NCBI GenBank assembly: GCA_965153455.1
Contig: OZ234495.1
Coordinates: 25,292,875 to 25,356,874, forward strand
DNA length: 64,000 nt
DNA from: Sphagnum compactum
Taxonomy: Eukaryota > Bryophyta > Sphagnopsida > Sphagnales
Reading direction: 5' to 3'
Below the pieces are notes generated by a model that worked only from the letters and a program-made list of their open reading frames with translations, did not search any database and had not been told where the DNA came from. Of the stretch, positions 37,915 to 51,700 are shown one piece after another. A program made the position numbers and the translations under genes. The stretch's first letter is position 1. Each line of letters opens with the position of its first letter.

Positions 37915-40900
37915 TTAAGGCCTACTCCAGGAGGGTCTTTTGGCTACAATTTGAGTCAGATTAGCTTCCTTGCAATTCTTAGTCTTGAGAATCTTGTCTC
38001 CTGTACTGCCACACCTCCCCTCTTGAAGCCGGGAAATCTCTGCACTCAGCAAATTTGCATATTCTGTTCCTATACATGTTTTTTTCAATGCAGCAGCAGC
38101 AGCAAGTTTTGTTTCTACATTGGGCTTCTTGGGGTGGGAAGAAGTTAAAGCCTGAGCAGCTGCCACTGCTGGTCCCTTCCTTTCAGTATGTAGCACTGGC
38201 TTGGGCATTGTTTGAGCCTCCTCCTCCACCTCCTCCTCCTCAGCTGGCTTGGTGTGTATTGCAATTTCATTACCATTGGGAATGATTTCCAACACTGTGG
38301 TCTGTCTGGAAACAGACTCTCCTGCACTTGTTGTCGCCTTCTTCATCACACTTGTAGCCTCACTATTCACAGCTCTAGTAGTCTTGGATACAGATGTCGG
38401 ACGATGATTCCTCCTCCTCATCTGTGGAGGAGGTGATTCCTGCCGCCTTTGGACCTCCCCAGGATATGTGGTGGTGTGTCTTGCAGCATGCATAGCCGGA
38501 GAATAATGGTGCCTGGGAGAAGAGTACAACAATGGAGAAGCTAACTCCTGCTTGCTTTGTAAGAAGTCAGAATGCCTGTACCTGCACTGAGTAATGGGTA
38601 AGGCGTAATGAGGCAGATATGTCTCAGAGTTGAAAGGCAAATGAGTTAGATCTCGTGCAGTAGGAGCTGCAAGTTGTTGATGGACAATTCTACCAGGGGA
38701 GGCAATCCTAATGCCTCCTCCAATCCAGGGATGTTGCTGATGGTGTAGGGCTTTGATTCGAGGTTGTCTTGACAATGGACTATGAATCATCAGTCCTTGT
38801 CTCGGGCTTTGTTTCCTGGCTCTGCTATCTTTCTCTGATTCCAAAGCAAATGAAACTGTATTGTGGGGATACCTCCTCCGCCACTGCTTTGATACAGGCT
38901 TGTCTTGTCCGAGCCCACTTGCATAAAGCTGCCCACGAACATCTGTCAATGTCTGTGCTAGGTTGTTGCACACTCCCCAGACTGACTTGAGTGTCCTTTT
39001 CCTGTCAGGCCGACTGTGCTCATCTGAAAAACCCCTGGTACTCTCTCCCTGTGGTTTTTCTTCCCCCTGCTTCAAACAAAACAACAAGATTAAGCTTTCA
39101 AGGTTAGGTTCCTGATGGACCCCACAAGCACCCTATTGGACATGCTGCACATGTTTGTAGTCAAACACTAAGAATCCTGTCTAAGAAACCTTAAGAATCT
39201 GTATGCATTTTGTATGCATTCTGCAGGATATTCATGCCAATGTGTGGACACATAATTGAGCCAGAAAGCAGGTTGAGAATACAATGAACCTGCTGCTGAA
39301 GGGCATGCATTTCCTGTGATAATAATGTTTGCAGCTCATCAACCTCCTGCTGTAATGATCTCTGTGCACATGAAGAAATTTATCACACAGCAAGCAACAG
39401 GTGGCTGTGAGCATTGTGTGTGAAACTGTCCCTACAGTGCATGAGCACCTGTTTCCTGATAAAGGGTTAGAGGATCTCCAGAGGTCAGTTTCAGATTCAG
39501 CTCTTGTCTAATCTTGTGTTTTAAGGGTTCAATACCAATCTACCATATATTTGTTGCTTGAAATGGGTGAAACATGTTGCAGTGCAGGAAACAGTGTAAG
39601 TGTCCAAGATAAGAGATATGCCTGCAAAGCCCGCAGTGCTCTTGAAGTGAAAGCCATGCCATTGCTGTAGTTCACATCAGGGTCCTTTTCTACAGCGTGT
39701 GGAACAACAGATATTCTCCCTCCCTCTGTGACATTGCGGCTCTCGGAGCATGTTGGACATCCAATTTTCTGGAGCCTCTTCTGTTGATTTGTGGTCGAAG
39801 GCCCCTTCATTCCTGGAGGCTTTTTATCAACTAGACTGGAATCCTCATTTCTTGTGACTTGCTTAGTGCTTCTGTCAAACTCTGCAGTCCCTCTGGAGGG
39901 AACCAACTCCACTGACTGCTGTTTTCTCTTTTTGGAAGGTTTGGTTTGCTGACCAGAACGCAGAGTCAGCAGCTGCCAATGAAAGAAATTGCGCTCCAAA
40001 AGCCGCCTCTCTCCCACCCTCCGGATCCACCAGGGCAGTGCCTCCATCATTTTGTTTAGGGAGGCGCTTCTTGAGATAGCTCTCTTCTCTAGGACAGAGG
40101 TTCGAGCAAATGCACGCCAAGCTGAAAAAATTAGTGGTACCATCTTGTGCTCTGTACATGTGTTATTGAACTCTGTCTCTGTACAGGTGGACACATTCCC
40201 AAGATGCGCCTTCAGTAGCTTTTGAGGTTGCCTTTCTCCATCCACTGTGTTGGCAACCTGAAGGACACCAAAAATACAAAACACCACTGCCAACATGTTG
40301 ATCATGACTTAGGACTTGCAAATGAACATCAAATGATCTCATGCAGATTTTAGAGCCAGAGAAGAATAAAAAGAGTTACAACAATATAAGGATGCAGGAA
40401 GGTAAGCTGACTTAAATGTGGGGGGGAACCCACTGAATGTTACCGGATGGTGATTCTCCCTTATGTGAACAGAGTTAACATAATTCACTAGCTCAATGCT
40501 GTGAAGCTGTTTGGCAAGTAGCTCCGCCCTGACCATTCAGACCAATGTCTGATCAGACTCTGATGGAACTCCAGGTGCAAGACATAGAAAAAACGACAGG
40601 TCAGTGGGGAATCGATGACTCAAGCATGTGCATAGCAAGCTTGACCCCAAAAGAAATCTTGAAATTGGGAAGTAAACTTGTGTTCATGAGCATGAAGGAT
40701 CTGGGAGGGACAGAGACCTTGCAGCTGATGCCGCCCAGCGCCACTTCCAGGTTGCCCACTTTTTCAACCTTGCTAAGCATTTATCTGTATCAAACAGTTG
40801 CAAAGATGCAGTGGTTTGGTCCTCAAGTTGAGGAATTCCTGTTCGGTGTTCCACTACAGGGACACCCTTTGTGGAGCTCTGAGAGGCATTCCCACCCAAA

Positions 40901-43900
40901 TGGTACTCGTCCAACCTGGGCTCATCAGGTATGGGAGATGGTGGAATCAGGAATTGGATCATCTTTTCAGCCTCAGGTGTCAAGACCCTTGTTTCATTGC
41001 ACCCATGCTTGGCAAGAGAAGGCTTATACTCTGTACCGGGCTTGCTTGCATGACCATCCCTTGAAGAGTAGGTATGCCGATTTGTTGTAAACAGTGTACT
41101 CTCAATCTCACGCATGTGATCTGTCAATTTTTTGAGGTTTTCTATCATTTCACCTGCCACTTCCTCTGAGGCTTTGGCTCGATCTTCTGCTGCGCACTGC
41201 AGCTTCAATTGCAGCTCCTGCTCATCAATGTCACACCACATACAAGCCATCAATGGGACGATCAAAGATTCCTACCACCATCTTGCAAAAATTATTTTAG
41301 CTCTCCACCATATTGATCAAATGGCTGCAGAGAGCAAAGTTCTGCGAAAGGATTTAAAACTCCTTTATAGCATTGCAAGACTGAGAGAATCTACCTCTGC
41401 ACGACAAGATGCCATATTCGCCCTCTCAACAGCATGATGAAGCTGCTGCATCAATGTCTCCCTTTCTTGGCCCAAGCCAGTGCAACGCTCGGTGAGTGAT
41501 GCCAACTCCAGCTGCCAGTGTACAGCAGAGAGAACTACATCAGCCAACTTGTTCAATCAACAAACACATACTGACATCTGGCTCTGGTAGTCAGTACCTC
41601 ATTTATCAATCAATATGCCTGATCATATGTGCCTTGAACTCACCATACAGAAGTAGTCATGTAATGCAATGAGATAGTCATGTAATGCAGAGATGTAGCT
41701 CCAGCAAAATCTTCCAAAAGTATGACATGCTGTTGGTTCCACATATTTGGAGGCTTTCTTCATTTTGTGTGTTGGTGTTCTATGTAAGTTGTTCTCACTT
41801 AGGTTATGTCTCACAAGGTCAAACTCCTCACCTCTTTGGCATACTTTGCCCCATATGCTTGTCGCAACTGGTCTTGGAGACTCTGAACTTCTGCAGTGTG
41901 TTCCGTTTTCAATGCATCAGCATGTTGCTGATCCATAGTCTGGCGGTCTGCAAGTCTGGATACCATTGACTTCAATCTTTCTATCTCTTCTCCCTGTATT
42001 CCTAGCTCCTCGTCCCTGCGGGCCAGCTGCTCCACAAAGCTGTCTGTAAATGAGTGGATGAGATGCTTGAACAGGTGTGATGTTTGAGACTATTATTGTT
42101 GTGTCTTTCACCTACATAGTGAGAGTCTGCATTTACCTGTTCAAGCAAAAACCTATTTTCCTCCAGAACACCACATTTCTCAGCTTGTAAAAGTGCCATG
42201 TTTGCATGCAATTGACCATCGATTCGAGCTCCCTTCTCTTCCACGTTCTGAAGATGGTCCTTCAGCTGCCTTATCTGGTTGTCACGCCTGTGCACTTCTG
42301 TTTCTGCTGCTGCCAGCCTCTCAAGTGCCATCATCATCTCCCTCTCAATCTCCTGTCCCTGATCAGGCAGACCCACACCTTCTTCTTCTTCATTGAAAAC
42401 TAACTTTGCAGTTGAGAAACTTCTGCAAGCCTAAACCTATCTTTCTCTGGTTCTTGGATTCAGATCATTGAGGAAATTGGAGAAGATGCTGATGTCTGAT
42501 TCTTCCCTCTTTCCAGTAATAGGACACAAGCAACTGTAGCATGTCATCACAATCCTTATGAGAGAAGGATGTGATAAATAGACAAAAAATCAGAATTCCA
42601 CAGCAGGGGGAAGATTGCCCAGCTTTGTAGGAGTAAGGGTCTCTTTTCATTAGGATGCTGTGATCACAATTACACACAGTGTGCTGTGATCACAACAGCC
42701 TAATGGAAAGCCACTGACATAGGGCCTTGTTTCTTGCTGCAAGGGCAGTCACTTTCCATTGGAGAGCTGTAAGGTAGTTGAAAATATGTAGTTAATCATG
42801 AGTCCATGAAAAAAAGGACTTCTGTTGCTTTCAAATAAGTCACAATTTGACTCGCAATTTTCACAGCTCTTGCAATTGGTCAATGCCTAAGGGCACACCT
42901 AGCCGAAAAATCATAACGAATAGTTGTTGTGATCACAAAATCTACGATCAGAGCAGTCTAATGGAAAGATTTCCTAAGTTCGTGATAAATGGAAGAAGGT
43001 GACTTACAGTGAGGTCGTCATTGTGCCCCTCCGCAGGAGTACAGCTGCTTCTATCTATGAGCTGTGCACGAAGATTTGCCGAGTCTTCAAGCGCCTCTGC
43101 CAAACGCTGTTCGCTGCTTTCCAACTCAGTCTCCAGGGCCGCCATGGATGCCTCATCTTGGCGTGCCTCCTCTAGCACTTTCTTCAGCTCCTGGCTGAAG
43201 ATATTCTGAGAGACACAGGTTGCAGGCGGTTTGTTGAAGGTTAAAAGACACTTCCTGGAGCATGACAAACTGCTCATCATCATGATTATTGTGTAATTTA
43301 CCTGATGAATTTCTGTGTTTATCGTGTCTCATAGTAGACACACACCGCAGTAGAACAAAACGGGAAAAAGGAGAGCGCCAAGAAAAATGCGGCGGCCAAG
43401 AGACGTCATGACACGCTCAACTTTTGAACTGGGGATAATTGAACCTTAAGTTGCGTGTGACGCCATCGCTGAAATGCAAGCACGACGGCGACGACCTTTC
43501 GTTCGGCCGTCCTCTCCTCCTCTTCCTCCTTCCCGGCACCAGGACAAACCCCGTTGGGAAACGACTCGGTCTTCTTCACCTCAGCCAGTTTCCGACTTGC
43601 TTTCGACTGCGCATGGAACAGTTTCCGCATCGAAGTAGCTCCCGGCAACATATCGGCCAGAAAACTGTAAGGCGTCGCGTTCCATCTCCGCACCGCAAAA
43701 GAAGCGTTTGAATCCCTGGCACCTTTATTACTCTCGGCCTCCGCGCCCTTGCACTCATCAGGACTAGAAATAGCTGCATTATCAGCATGGAGTACTTTGG
43801 CACTGGATTTCCTCCCACCGTGCCGCTCTTTCTGTGATGCAGAGCTACGTCCACTCCCGTTGTTATTAGACTCGACTTTACTCGCCCGATCTGGCTTCTC

Positions 43901-43915
43901 TTCCCCATGATCCAT
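37915..43915 (-). CDS. Large coiled-coil protein with spaced Trp motifs, ten exons
   Basis: Ten segments join in phase to about 1227 residues: 43915-43445, 43205-43008, 42403-42112, 42043-41832, 41511-41395, 41217-40769, 40528-40444, 40257-39622, 39361-39290 and 39066-37915. Residues about 158-500 are heptad-rich coiled coil, for example 'SQELKKVLEEARQDEASM' and 'EELGIQGEEIERLKSM'. Trp motifs sit outside the coil: 'AFQRWRHTQLK' (147-157), 'FSAWRAFAR' (W655), 'WWIRR' (W684-685) and 'RNFFHWQLLTLR' (W702). Their F/L..W layout recalls Sfi1-type centrin-binding repeats, but this is only a resemblance. The C-terminal 380 residues are basic, low-complexity and probably disordered. Uncertain points: exon 6 could instead end at 40718; the exon 8 donor appears to be GC (CAG/GCATAT), chosen because it keeps the heptads in register. 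I do not recognise the family; a cytoskeletal or scaffold role is a guess. Confidence 0.7.
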
Positions 43916-44490
43916 CTAGCACACAGAAATCCTTCACTGCTGAAACTCCGTCAAACCTTCTCCTCGTCCTCGTCCTCGTCCTTTACTCCCTCCTGCATCT
44001 CCTCACTAAACAACAAAAAACAAATCCTCCAGGCTTCATCTCCTCCTCCTCCTCCTCCTCCTCACTATACTCTCTCCATTATCCCCAAAAAAAAGAAGAA
44101 CAAGATACGGATTCGCTTCACAGAAATCTTGAGACAACCTGATACACAGATTTCACAATTTCGTAACTGCGTGAACAATGAGCGACAGGAAGAAGAAGAC
44201 AATAATAGGACCAAATCCTTTCTGCCTGTTGCTGTTTCCCACCCGATCAATTGCGATCCTCGTTCTTCAGTAATATCACCCTGAACTACCAGAACCGATC
44301 GGGATGCAAAGTTCCCAGATTCCGCTATCACTGCAACAGCCGCGGCGCAAGAATTGTTGGTCCGATTGTGCAAGAAAAGGACGGGCACGCGCAGACGGAG
44401 CTCTCTCGAGCGAGCGAGAGATCTCGCTCTCGCGCGCGCGCGCGCGCCTGCGAGACGGTTACAAAGTCACGACAGTGTGAATGAGAGCCT
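43916..44490 (-). promoter_or_regulatory. CpG-rich leader and promoter of the coiled-coil gene
   Basis: Local GC and CpG content rise above the flanking spacer. The stretch contains CTC repeats (44040-44064) and an alternating CG block (44432-44450) next to 'gagcgagcgagagatctcgctctcg', a near-palindrome with Z-DNA and cruciform potential. ORFs here are simple-sequence artefacts. Confidence 0.4.
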
Positions 44491-46959
44491 CTAACTGCGT
44501 ACACGGCATTCCTAATTTTCTTTGTGGCGAATTTTCGCAAATTTTCGACCTCGGAAATGTTTTTCTTTCGGAATATTCTTTTGTAAATTCTTCTTTTCAA
44601 AGAAAACAATTTCGCCAGATTTTTACACACGGTTCAAGTAGGGTACCCAAAATATATATAAGGATTTTTATTTTTTTTCTTTCATAGTTGGTGAATAGCC
44701 AGATTTGGCTAAATCCGCGTATGGATGATGGCCCCCTTGGCTCCATCACAAAATTGGAAGGGAAAAAAGCACAATAATTTTTGGACACTTTTCTTACAAA
44801 CTTGTTAATTAATTGTAACCTCTTTGGGATGGCTAGGTAATGATTCTACATTACCTAGTGAACTGAAAAATAAATAAATAAGTAAATAAATAAACATTGA
44901 TGCCCCATATTCAGTTTTTCTATAAAAGAATTACATGCCTTTTTTGGTTATAAAAAAATCCACTAGCCATTCAATTGGGTGGCTCATTGAAGTTGCATTG
45001 GAACTAAATTTCCACATGTTAATAACTTCCACATATTTCAAACATAGTTAAAGAACTTTCCAAATGGAAAATGGTTGGTTAAATAATACCATGAAATTGT
45101 TGAAATTTACTTGTACAACATCCATTGCAAATAGGGAAAACCCTAAACCCTAAAGGAAAACCTACGAGGGAAAATTTGACAAAAAAGGAAACACATTGGT
45201 GATTACTTACATCCCAAGACTTTATTCCCAATAAATCGGTTGTCTTTTTAATTTTAAAAAATGGAGTATTTGACTGAAAACAAATAAAAATTATCGTGTT
45301 TTGAATGTGTGTGACACTATGAACTAATAATTCAAGCAATATGATTATCAAGTTTTCTCCTTGAGAAAGAATTTGGAGATTCAAAAATTCCCAAAATTTT
45401 ACTATATTATTGATGTTAAGCAGTGTAAAATTGCCACCACCCTCTTTATTTAAATTTTGTATTGAATTTAAGATTTCTAAGTTCTAAGGTTTCAATGAAT
45501 TACAAAAGGAAATTGTAGTAACAAATAAACATGCATGGAAATTGGACATTAGTTTGAAATTAAACTTTTTGTATCAAAAATATCACCACCTTTTTGTGTG
45601 TGTTGCAATGAAATCACATCTCGATTTTGTTATAATTTTTCTAACTCTTATATATGTTCATCATTTCCTTGGTTGCAATAGTTTTCATGCCCATTGGCAT
45701 CCCGTTTGCATATTGACATTGTCTTTTACAAATATCATTATTGTCCATTCCATGATACTAACTCTTTCAATCTTTTCAATCTCCATGGGAGGTTTTGTGA
45801 TTTCAAAAGCGATGTACACAATGAAAAGCACCATCTTGATCAACACATCAATGATTAGTTTTTCTCATGATAAATGAAAATCTTTAGTTGTTTGATTTCT
45901 TATATGTTTATGCAAACAAAGCTTGAAAAGCTAAAAATCTGAAATTGAGTCCAAATTTTCTTTTTAGCAATGAACGATGGAATTTCAAAATATGAAAACG
46001 TCGTCAGAAAAGGTACACTAAAATGGGGCCTATACAAACCGTAATTTCGCTCCCATGTTATGAAAGGGAAATATCACTATTTAATTAGGAAGTTCCACTT
46101 TGAGAGGGAATTACTAATTTCATAATTCCTTTGTTTAAATGTCTTTCTTTTACTCAATCCCATGTGAGGCATCTTCTTCTTTCAATAATAAATACCCTTA
46201 TTACTAAGTCTTATCACCCCCCATTCAATCTACACCAATCAACCCCAATTTCTCTTTTGGTTCAATGCTTTATTTTCCATAGTGCAAATCCTTTGAAGGA
46301 AGGCAAAAAAAAGATACATAACCCTCCTTTGATTCTTGCCTCAAGGTGTGGGTGCCTTATTTCCACATTGGTGGCTACTCAAGTTAACTTATACCTTACA
46401 TACAAAGCGTTGGTCCATTTTTTAACATTGGACAACTAGGGCTATATACAATAAAATTTCCTTCGAAGAATCCATGGGAAGGAAATTATTTTTTCCCCCT
46501 TTTCCTTCCCTCCCACAAACTAGGAAGAAGATTTCATTTTTTCCTATGTTTTTATTCCTTCCTTCCCCTTTTGGTTTTCTTCAAGGTATGAAAATGACTA
46601 AAATTAATCACCTTCTTGTAATCGCAATCACCTTTGATTTTCGTTAATTATTATTATTGTCACATATTTTTTCCATGCATGTTCAATGTTCCTTACTTCA
46701 TGGTTAGTTCAATGATACTTTCAAATACGTAAAAGTTTGAAAAAATGTTCACTAGCAACATCAATGGACGTAAATAGGTTTTTCTTCACACCATGTAACG
46801 TTTGAGCCTTTATTTCGAGTATCGCTTGAGTGTTATACCAAGTAAAACCCTCATATCAAAGCATCACCAAAATTCAAAATGTGATTTCAACTTTGGGTGG
46901 GTCCTTTATTTCAATAATGCCTTGATTTTCAAGTTTTATTGTACACTAATTATTTGATA
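44491..46959. other. AT-rich spacer, nothing recognised
   Basis: Two plus-strand open frames of about 100 codons (45542-45877 and 46131-46439) have AT-driven composition and no motifs. I do not call them genes. Confidence 0.4.
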
Positions 46960-47300
46960 TGTTTTTTGAATTTCAATTATTTAGTTCAAAAGTCTTATGC
47001 AATCCAAATGTATCACAACTTCTATTGACCAATAACATCATTATTGATGAACTTCCATATAAACATTTTGCATCTTGATTGTTCAATTTGAATATCTTAA
47101 ATGATAATATAGATGTAATAAGTTTGTCAACCAATAATGTTAGAAGTAGGAAAATTTTGATACATATATTGAATTTTGATTGGTCAATTTGAAGATTTTA
47201 GACAGCATGTGAAGCAACTCCATTGACCAATAGTGTTGACAAAATTATGAACTCTTTGATACATATTTTCAATTGTGATTATTTAATTTGAAAACTGTTT
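46960..47300. repeat. Diverged satellite of about 105-125 bp, three units
   Basis: Blocks holding 'attgaccaata', 'gatacatat.ttga' and 'ttttgattggtcaatttgaa' recur near 47020-47100, 47120-47200 and 47215-47300. They have the same order and many substitutions. Confidence 0.6.
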
Positions 47301-48774
47301 ATGGCTTGGATCTATAGGCCAAGTGCATGGTGAAAACTTCGACCTTGTTTGTTGTTGCTTCATATTTTGATTTCGTTTTTCATAACACACACAAAGAAAT
47401 TGGACATTTTTGTGGCATTTCCACAATTAGTAACAAGTTTTGGATTTTCATTTTAAATGTGGAGGTTGAAATTGGAACATATATTTTGTTCACGTGTTTA
47501 ATTTTGAAAATAAACAAAGCATGTATTGGAATTCAGACCATGTTGATCTAAAAACACTATGTCAAAGTGAATAGAAACAATGATTTCGATAATAGTACAA
47601 AGATAAAGAGGAGGAAAATAAAGGTGTCATTAAGTTAATGATTTTATGGCTTTTGTAATTTGTTTAATTAAGGAGGTGACATGTGTGGATTTTTTGTGGA
47701 GTTTTTTGGTATTTGAATATGGTGGATTTTGACATAAAAACTTTTTACAATGGGGTTCAATAGATAGCATTATTTTATGACAAAGAAATTGAAACCTAGT
47801 TTTTTAACATGGAAAACAAGTTGTGAGGAGTAGATCAAGAATGTGTAATTAATCAATACATAGTGAATGATTATCTTTAGATAAATGATTTGGAGGTCTA
47901 AAATGAGAAGGATCAATGGTTAGACTTTGAAGCTAATCTAACCTTTGAGACACATTCATCTATTATAGATAACATAGCTGCTAAAGTTCCAAGTACATGA
48001 CCCATCTCAAAGCTACGGCCTTAACTATCACCTAGGGTTTTTCCTTCATTCTATTTGCATTTATGTTTCAGCTTTGGACATCATTAAAGAAAAATTGTAA
48101 TTCTAACATGCACATGGAAAAACCCTTCCCTAATGTAGATTTGCTTCTTCCACCATCCGTCAAGATTAGTTTGTCCATGGAAAGTTTTGACTACAAAACA
48201 AACTAAAATTCATGCCTATATATTTCTTAGAATTGATGTGGAGTAAGGAGCATGGGCCTTGTGACATATGTAAGTTTTATTAAGTGCTTCATTTTTGAAA
48301 AGGAAATATGTAGACTGCAAAAAATTTGAAGTGTAGGAAAATGTTAAATCTTCAATCCATAGCCTAGAAGGTCATATCATGTTTTTGATCCTTAAGTTGG
48401 GAAAACTTCGAAGGTACAAAACATGCATTTATAGCTCATTGCAATGTGTGAAATGTGCAAGCTTTGACATAATTATATCATTTAAACATATATTATGTTA
48501 CAAAGTAGACAATTTGTTGGTAAGGCATGTAATCAACACCTACTATTGTCACTGGTCCCTTAGGTTACAATCAAACCGAATGTCCACACTCATTTTACCT
48601 TATGATTGACAATAATTCATCTAATTCATGTCAATTGGATTTTTTCAAAAACTACCAACAAAATTCAAGGAAAATTTCATTTGTGATTTCTTTATCAACA
48701 ATATACACACATGTTATCAAATTGCAAAACATATATACAAAAAGGAGCTTGGGCCAAAAGGATGTACGAACGTT
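47301..48774. other. AT-rich spacer; CYP74 3' UTR at the right end
   Basis: No ORF has recognisable features. The last 100 to 200 bp before 48775 probably are the CYP74 3' UTR. Confidence 0.4.
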
Positions 48775-51700
48775 TTAACTTGATGTGTCGTTCTTCTTCA
48801 AAGATATGAAAGTGACCAAACTCACCGGTCCAGCAGTAGGTGATGGTGCCAATTCAAACCTTTGATATCTATTGAAAAATTCAGCGACAAATAGTCTTGA
48901 AATTGTCACAACAAGATCCTTTGCTGGGCACTGTTTGTTTCCCACACTTGGCTCATCTGTTTCCCGACCATTTGACCAAAACACTGATGATATGAGCTTT
49001 TCACCTTCGGGCCCAAGAAATCTCTTCGGGACAAAGGTATCAGGATCAACAAAGACCTTTGGGTCCCTTGTTGCAAAAGGTTGGTACCCAAATAACATTT
49101 CCCCACTCTTAATCTTATAAGATGCATCATGGGATTCAATTATGAAATCTTTTTTGGCTCTTCCATATTGGTAAGGCACTGGGGGATTGAGTCTGAAAGC
49201 TTCATAGGTCACAGAGTTCACCAATGCCATCTTCTCAAGTGCTTGCAAGGTGATTTTTTTTTCTCCAGTAGTAGCAAGTACATCCTTAACTTCGGCAGCT
49301 AGTTCCCTCTGTAACTTAGGACCAGCTCCAGCTGCAAAAACCCCAAGTACAAAATGAATATCAAATTAGATGTCAAAATGCAAAAAAAACTAAAAATTAA
49401 AAGAAAACATTAAACTAGGATGTGATTTTTTGTCAACGATGTTTTCATGGTCTTACATCTTACAATTCCATTTAACAAATATGGTACATCTACATGCTAA
49501 AAAAAAATTAATTGAAAAATAAATAAATTAGGTTTTGAAATCTTCAAAAAGGAATCTAGTTAATAGATGAAAAAATAATTTGGCCAATGCCCACAAATCC
49601 ACCCTTGAAAGGTCATAGAAAAACACAAAACCCAATCAATAATTTTTATGAAAGTAGAAAATTAACTTTGGCAACATAAGTTGAAACCTTTATATGTTTT
49701 GTTCCTCCAAACTAACCGTTATATGTCATCAATTTCTAAGTAATCTATCATTTGCAAGAACTTTTTAGAACATTATTCAACTAAGTGTTGTCATAAATAA
49801 CATTTCAATATTTTTTTCTCACCTATAGCTTTCACCACCGAAGGTAAGAAAATGTTGAACCCCCCAAAAGCATTAAAAGATAAAAAAAATAACAAATTGT
49901 GGGTTGCATCATCACGGGTGAGACCGAGCTCATTTGCCTTTGCAAGGGCATCTGTGGCATATGTTGAAATAAATTTGAAGAGAGAATTATATGGACCCTC
50001 CACAAGGATGAACGGCAATGGAAATGAATGTAGGAATAGTTCTTCGATAGGGTGCGGAAGACCAATACTAGTAACTGGGACAAGTTGGGGTGCAGTCCAT
50101 AAGCTTGCATATGTTCCTCCCTTAGTACCTAAGAGGCACAAATATTATTAATCAATAAGAAAAAAGATATAACTTTTGCTAAAAAAATTCATTGACTGTA
50201 AAACATTTTGAGGTCATAAGAATGCCTTATGTAAATGCAATTTGATTTATGTTGGCTAGGGAACAAAAGAACTTGGATGTTTCATCATATTTTTAAAATA
50301 ATGTTGCCTCAACAAGTTCATGCATGGTGAAAATTTCTTAATTCATAGGTATATTATTGCAGCTTCAAAGGTTTAATAAAAAAAGGTGCATGAATTATTT
50401 TGTAATGTATAAAAATATATGTATACAATAAACTTTGTTAAACCTAATAAAAAAAAAACACAACTCCTATTACCATGATTTGACTAAGATTGCGTTCATA
50501 GTTCAAAAGTATCATACCCAAGCTTGCTTCACCAGGTGCCACAGGATCTCTATGCACAATTGCACGAACGAGGAAGTTGAAAGCAAATTGTACACATTCT
50601 GTTGAAAAGCTTGCAGTTCCACTTTTTGCAAGTGAAGATTCCCAAACCAAGAATGATTCTCCGAGTGCTTTGCTGGATACCAAATGTTACACGTTAATCA
50701 TCTCATGAACAAAACCGAAAGTATAATGGCTTCCTAAATTAGACATGATAAAGATACAAGCAATTTCAAGGATGTTGAAATACAATTAGAATCCTAGGTT
50801 ATTTTCATAAATTCATACATCCTATAATATTTTTGTTTTTGTGGGTTAATAATTTCATTTTGTACAAGTTGTTTAGCACAAAATAACAAGAAGGAAACAA
50901 AGGTTTTATTTGTTGCAAACATTGACCATAATATGAATATGATATCTTGCTATAATAGTATGCAAAGAAAGAAAATATGCAAGGAAAAATAAATAAAAAA
51001 TGGAAGATTATTTAAAGCGTGAGATAATGGAAGGGGTGAAAGAGGAAAATGCCAAGGAACAAAAGAAAAAATAAACAAACAATGTAACAAGGGTTAAAGA
51101 GAGGAAGGAAAAAGAAAAAACCTTCAAATTAAATTATATCTTTAAAGATTAATGTTCAAGTACATGGGTGTTTTACATGAATTTGTCATTAGTCTCGTAC
51201 CTGAACTCAGAGAAAAGTTCGCGACCATTATCTTTAATGAGTTCAAAACAAAATGTTTTGAGCTTGGTGTGCCGCTCTTCAGAGGGATCTAAATAGGGAA
51301 GTACTCTGTAACCTCCTGTGTAACTTACACTAACATGCCACAACACACAAAAAACCACAAAAATCAATTTAAATGTAATGTTTTAGAAATTTTTAGGTCT
51401 TCAAAAGTTGTTGAATAATCAAAAGTTTATGATGTTACTTGAATAATTTTTTGTGATTTGCATATTGAATGGCAAGGCTAAAAAATGAGAATGTATTTGG
51501 TACTCTATTTTCAAAAGAATTGAAAAACAAATCATTGACATTCAAATATATTCGTTTACGGATCATTTTTTGTGCAATCTAAAAATGTTAAAACAAAACA
51601 TACTGTCAATTGCTTACATCTTAAGCAAGGATGCAATTTGTTATTGAAACAAATCTTGAACCATTTATTTGTATGTTTTGTTGAATCCCAAGCAATAGGT

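Noticed and set aside
40545-41090. 181-codon plus-strand ORF
   Set aside because: It is antisense to exon 6 of the coiled-coil gene, whose frame chains in phase with the other exons.
45542-46439. Two plus-strand ORFs of about 100 codons
   Set aside because: The content is AT-driven, with no motifs, no splice partners and no conserved blocks.
47000-47300. CRISPR-like spaced repeats
   Set aside because: This is plant nuclear sequence, and the repeats are diverged tandem units, not short identical repeats separated by unique spacers.
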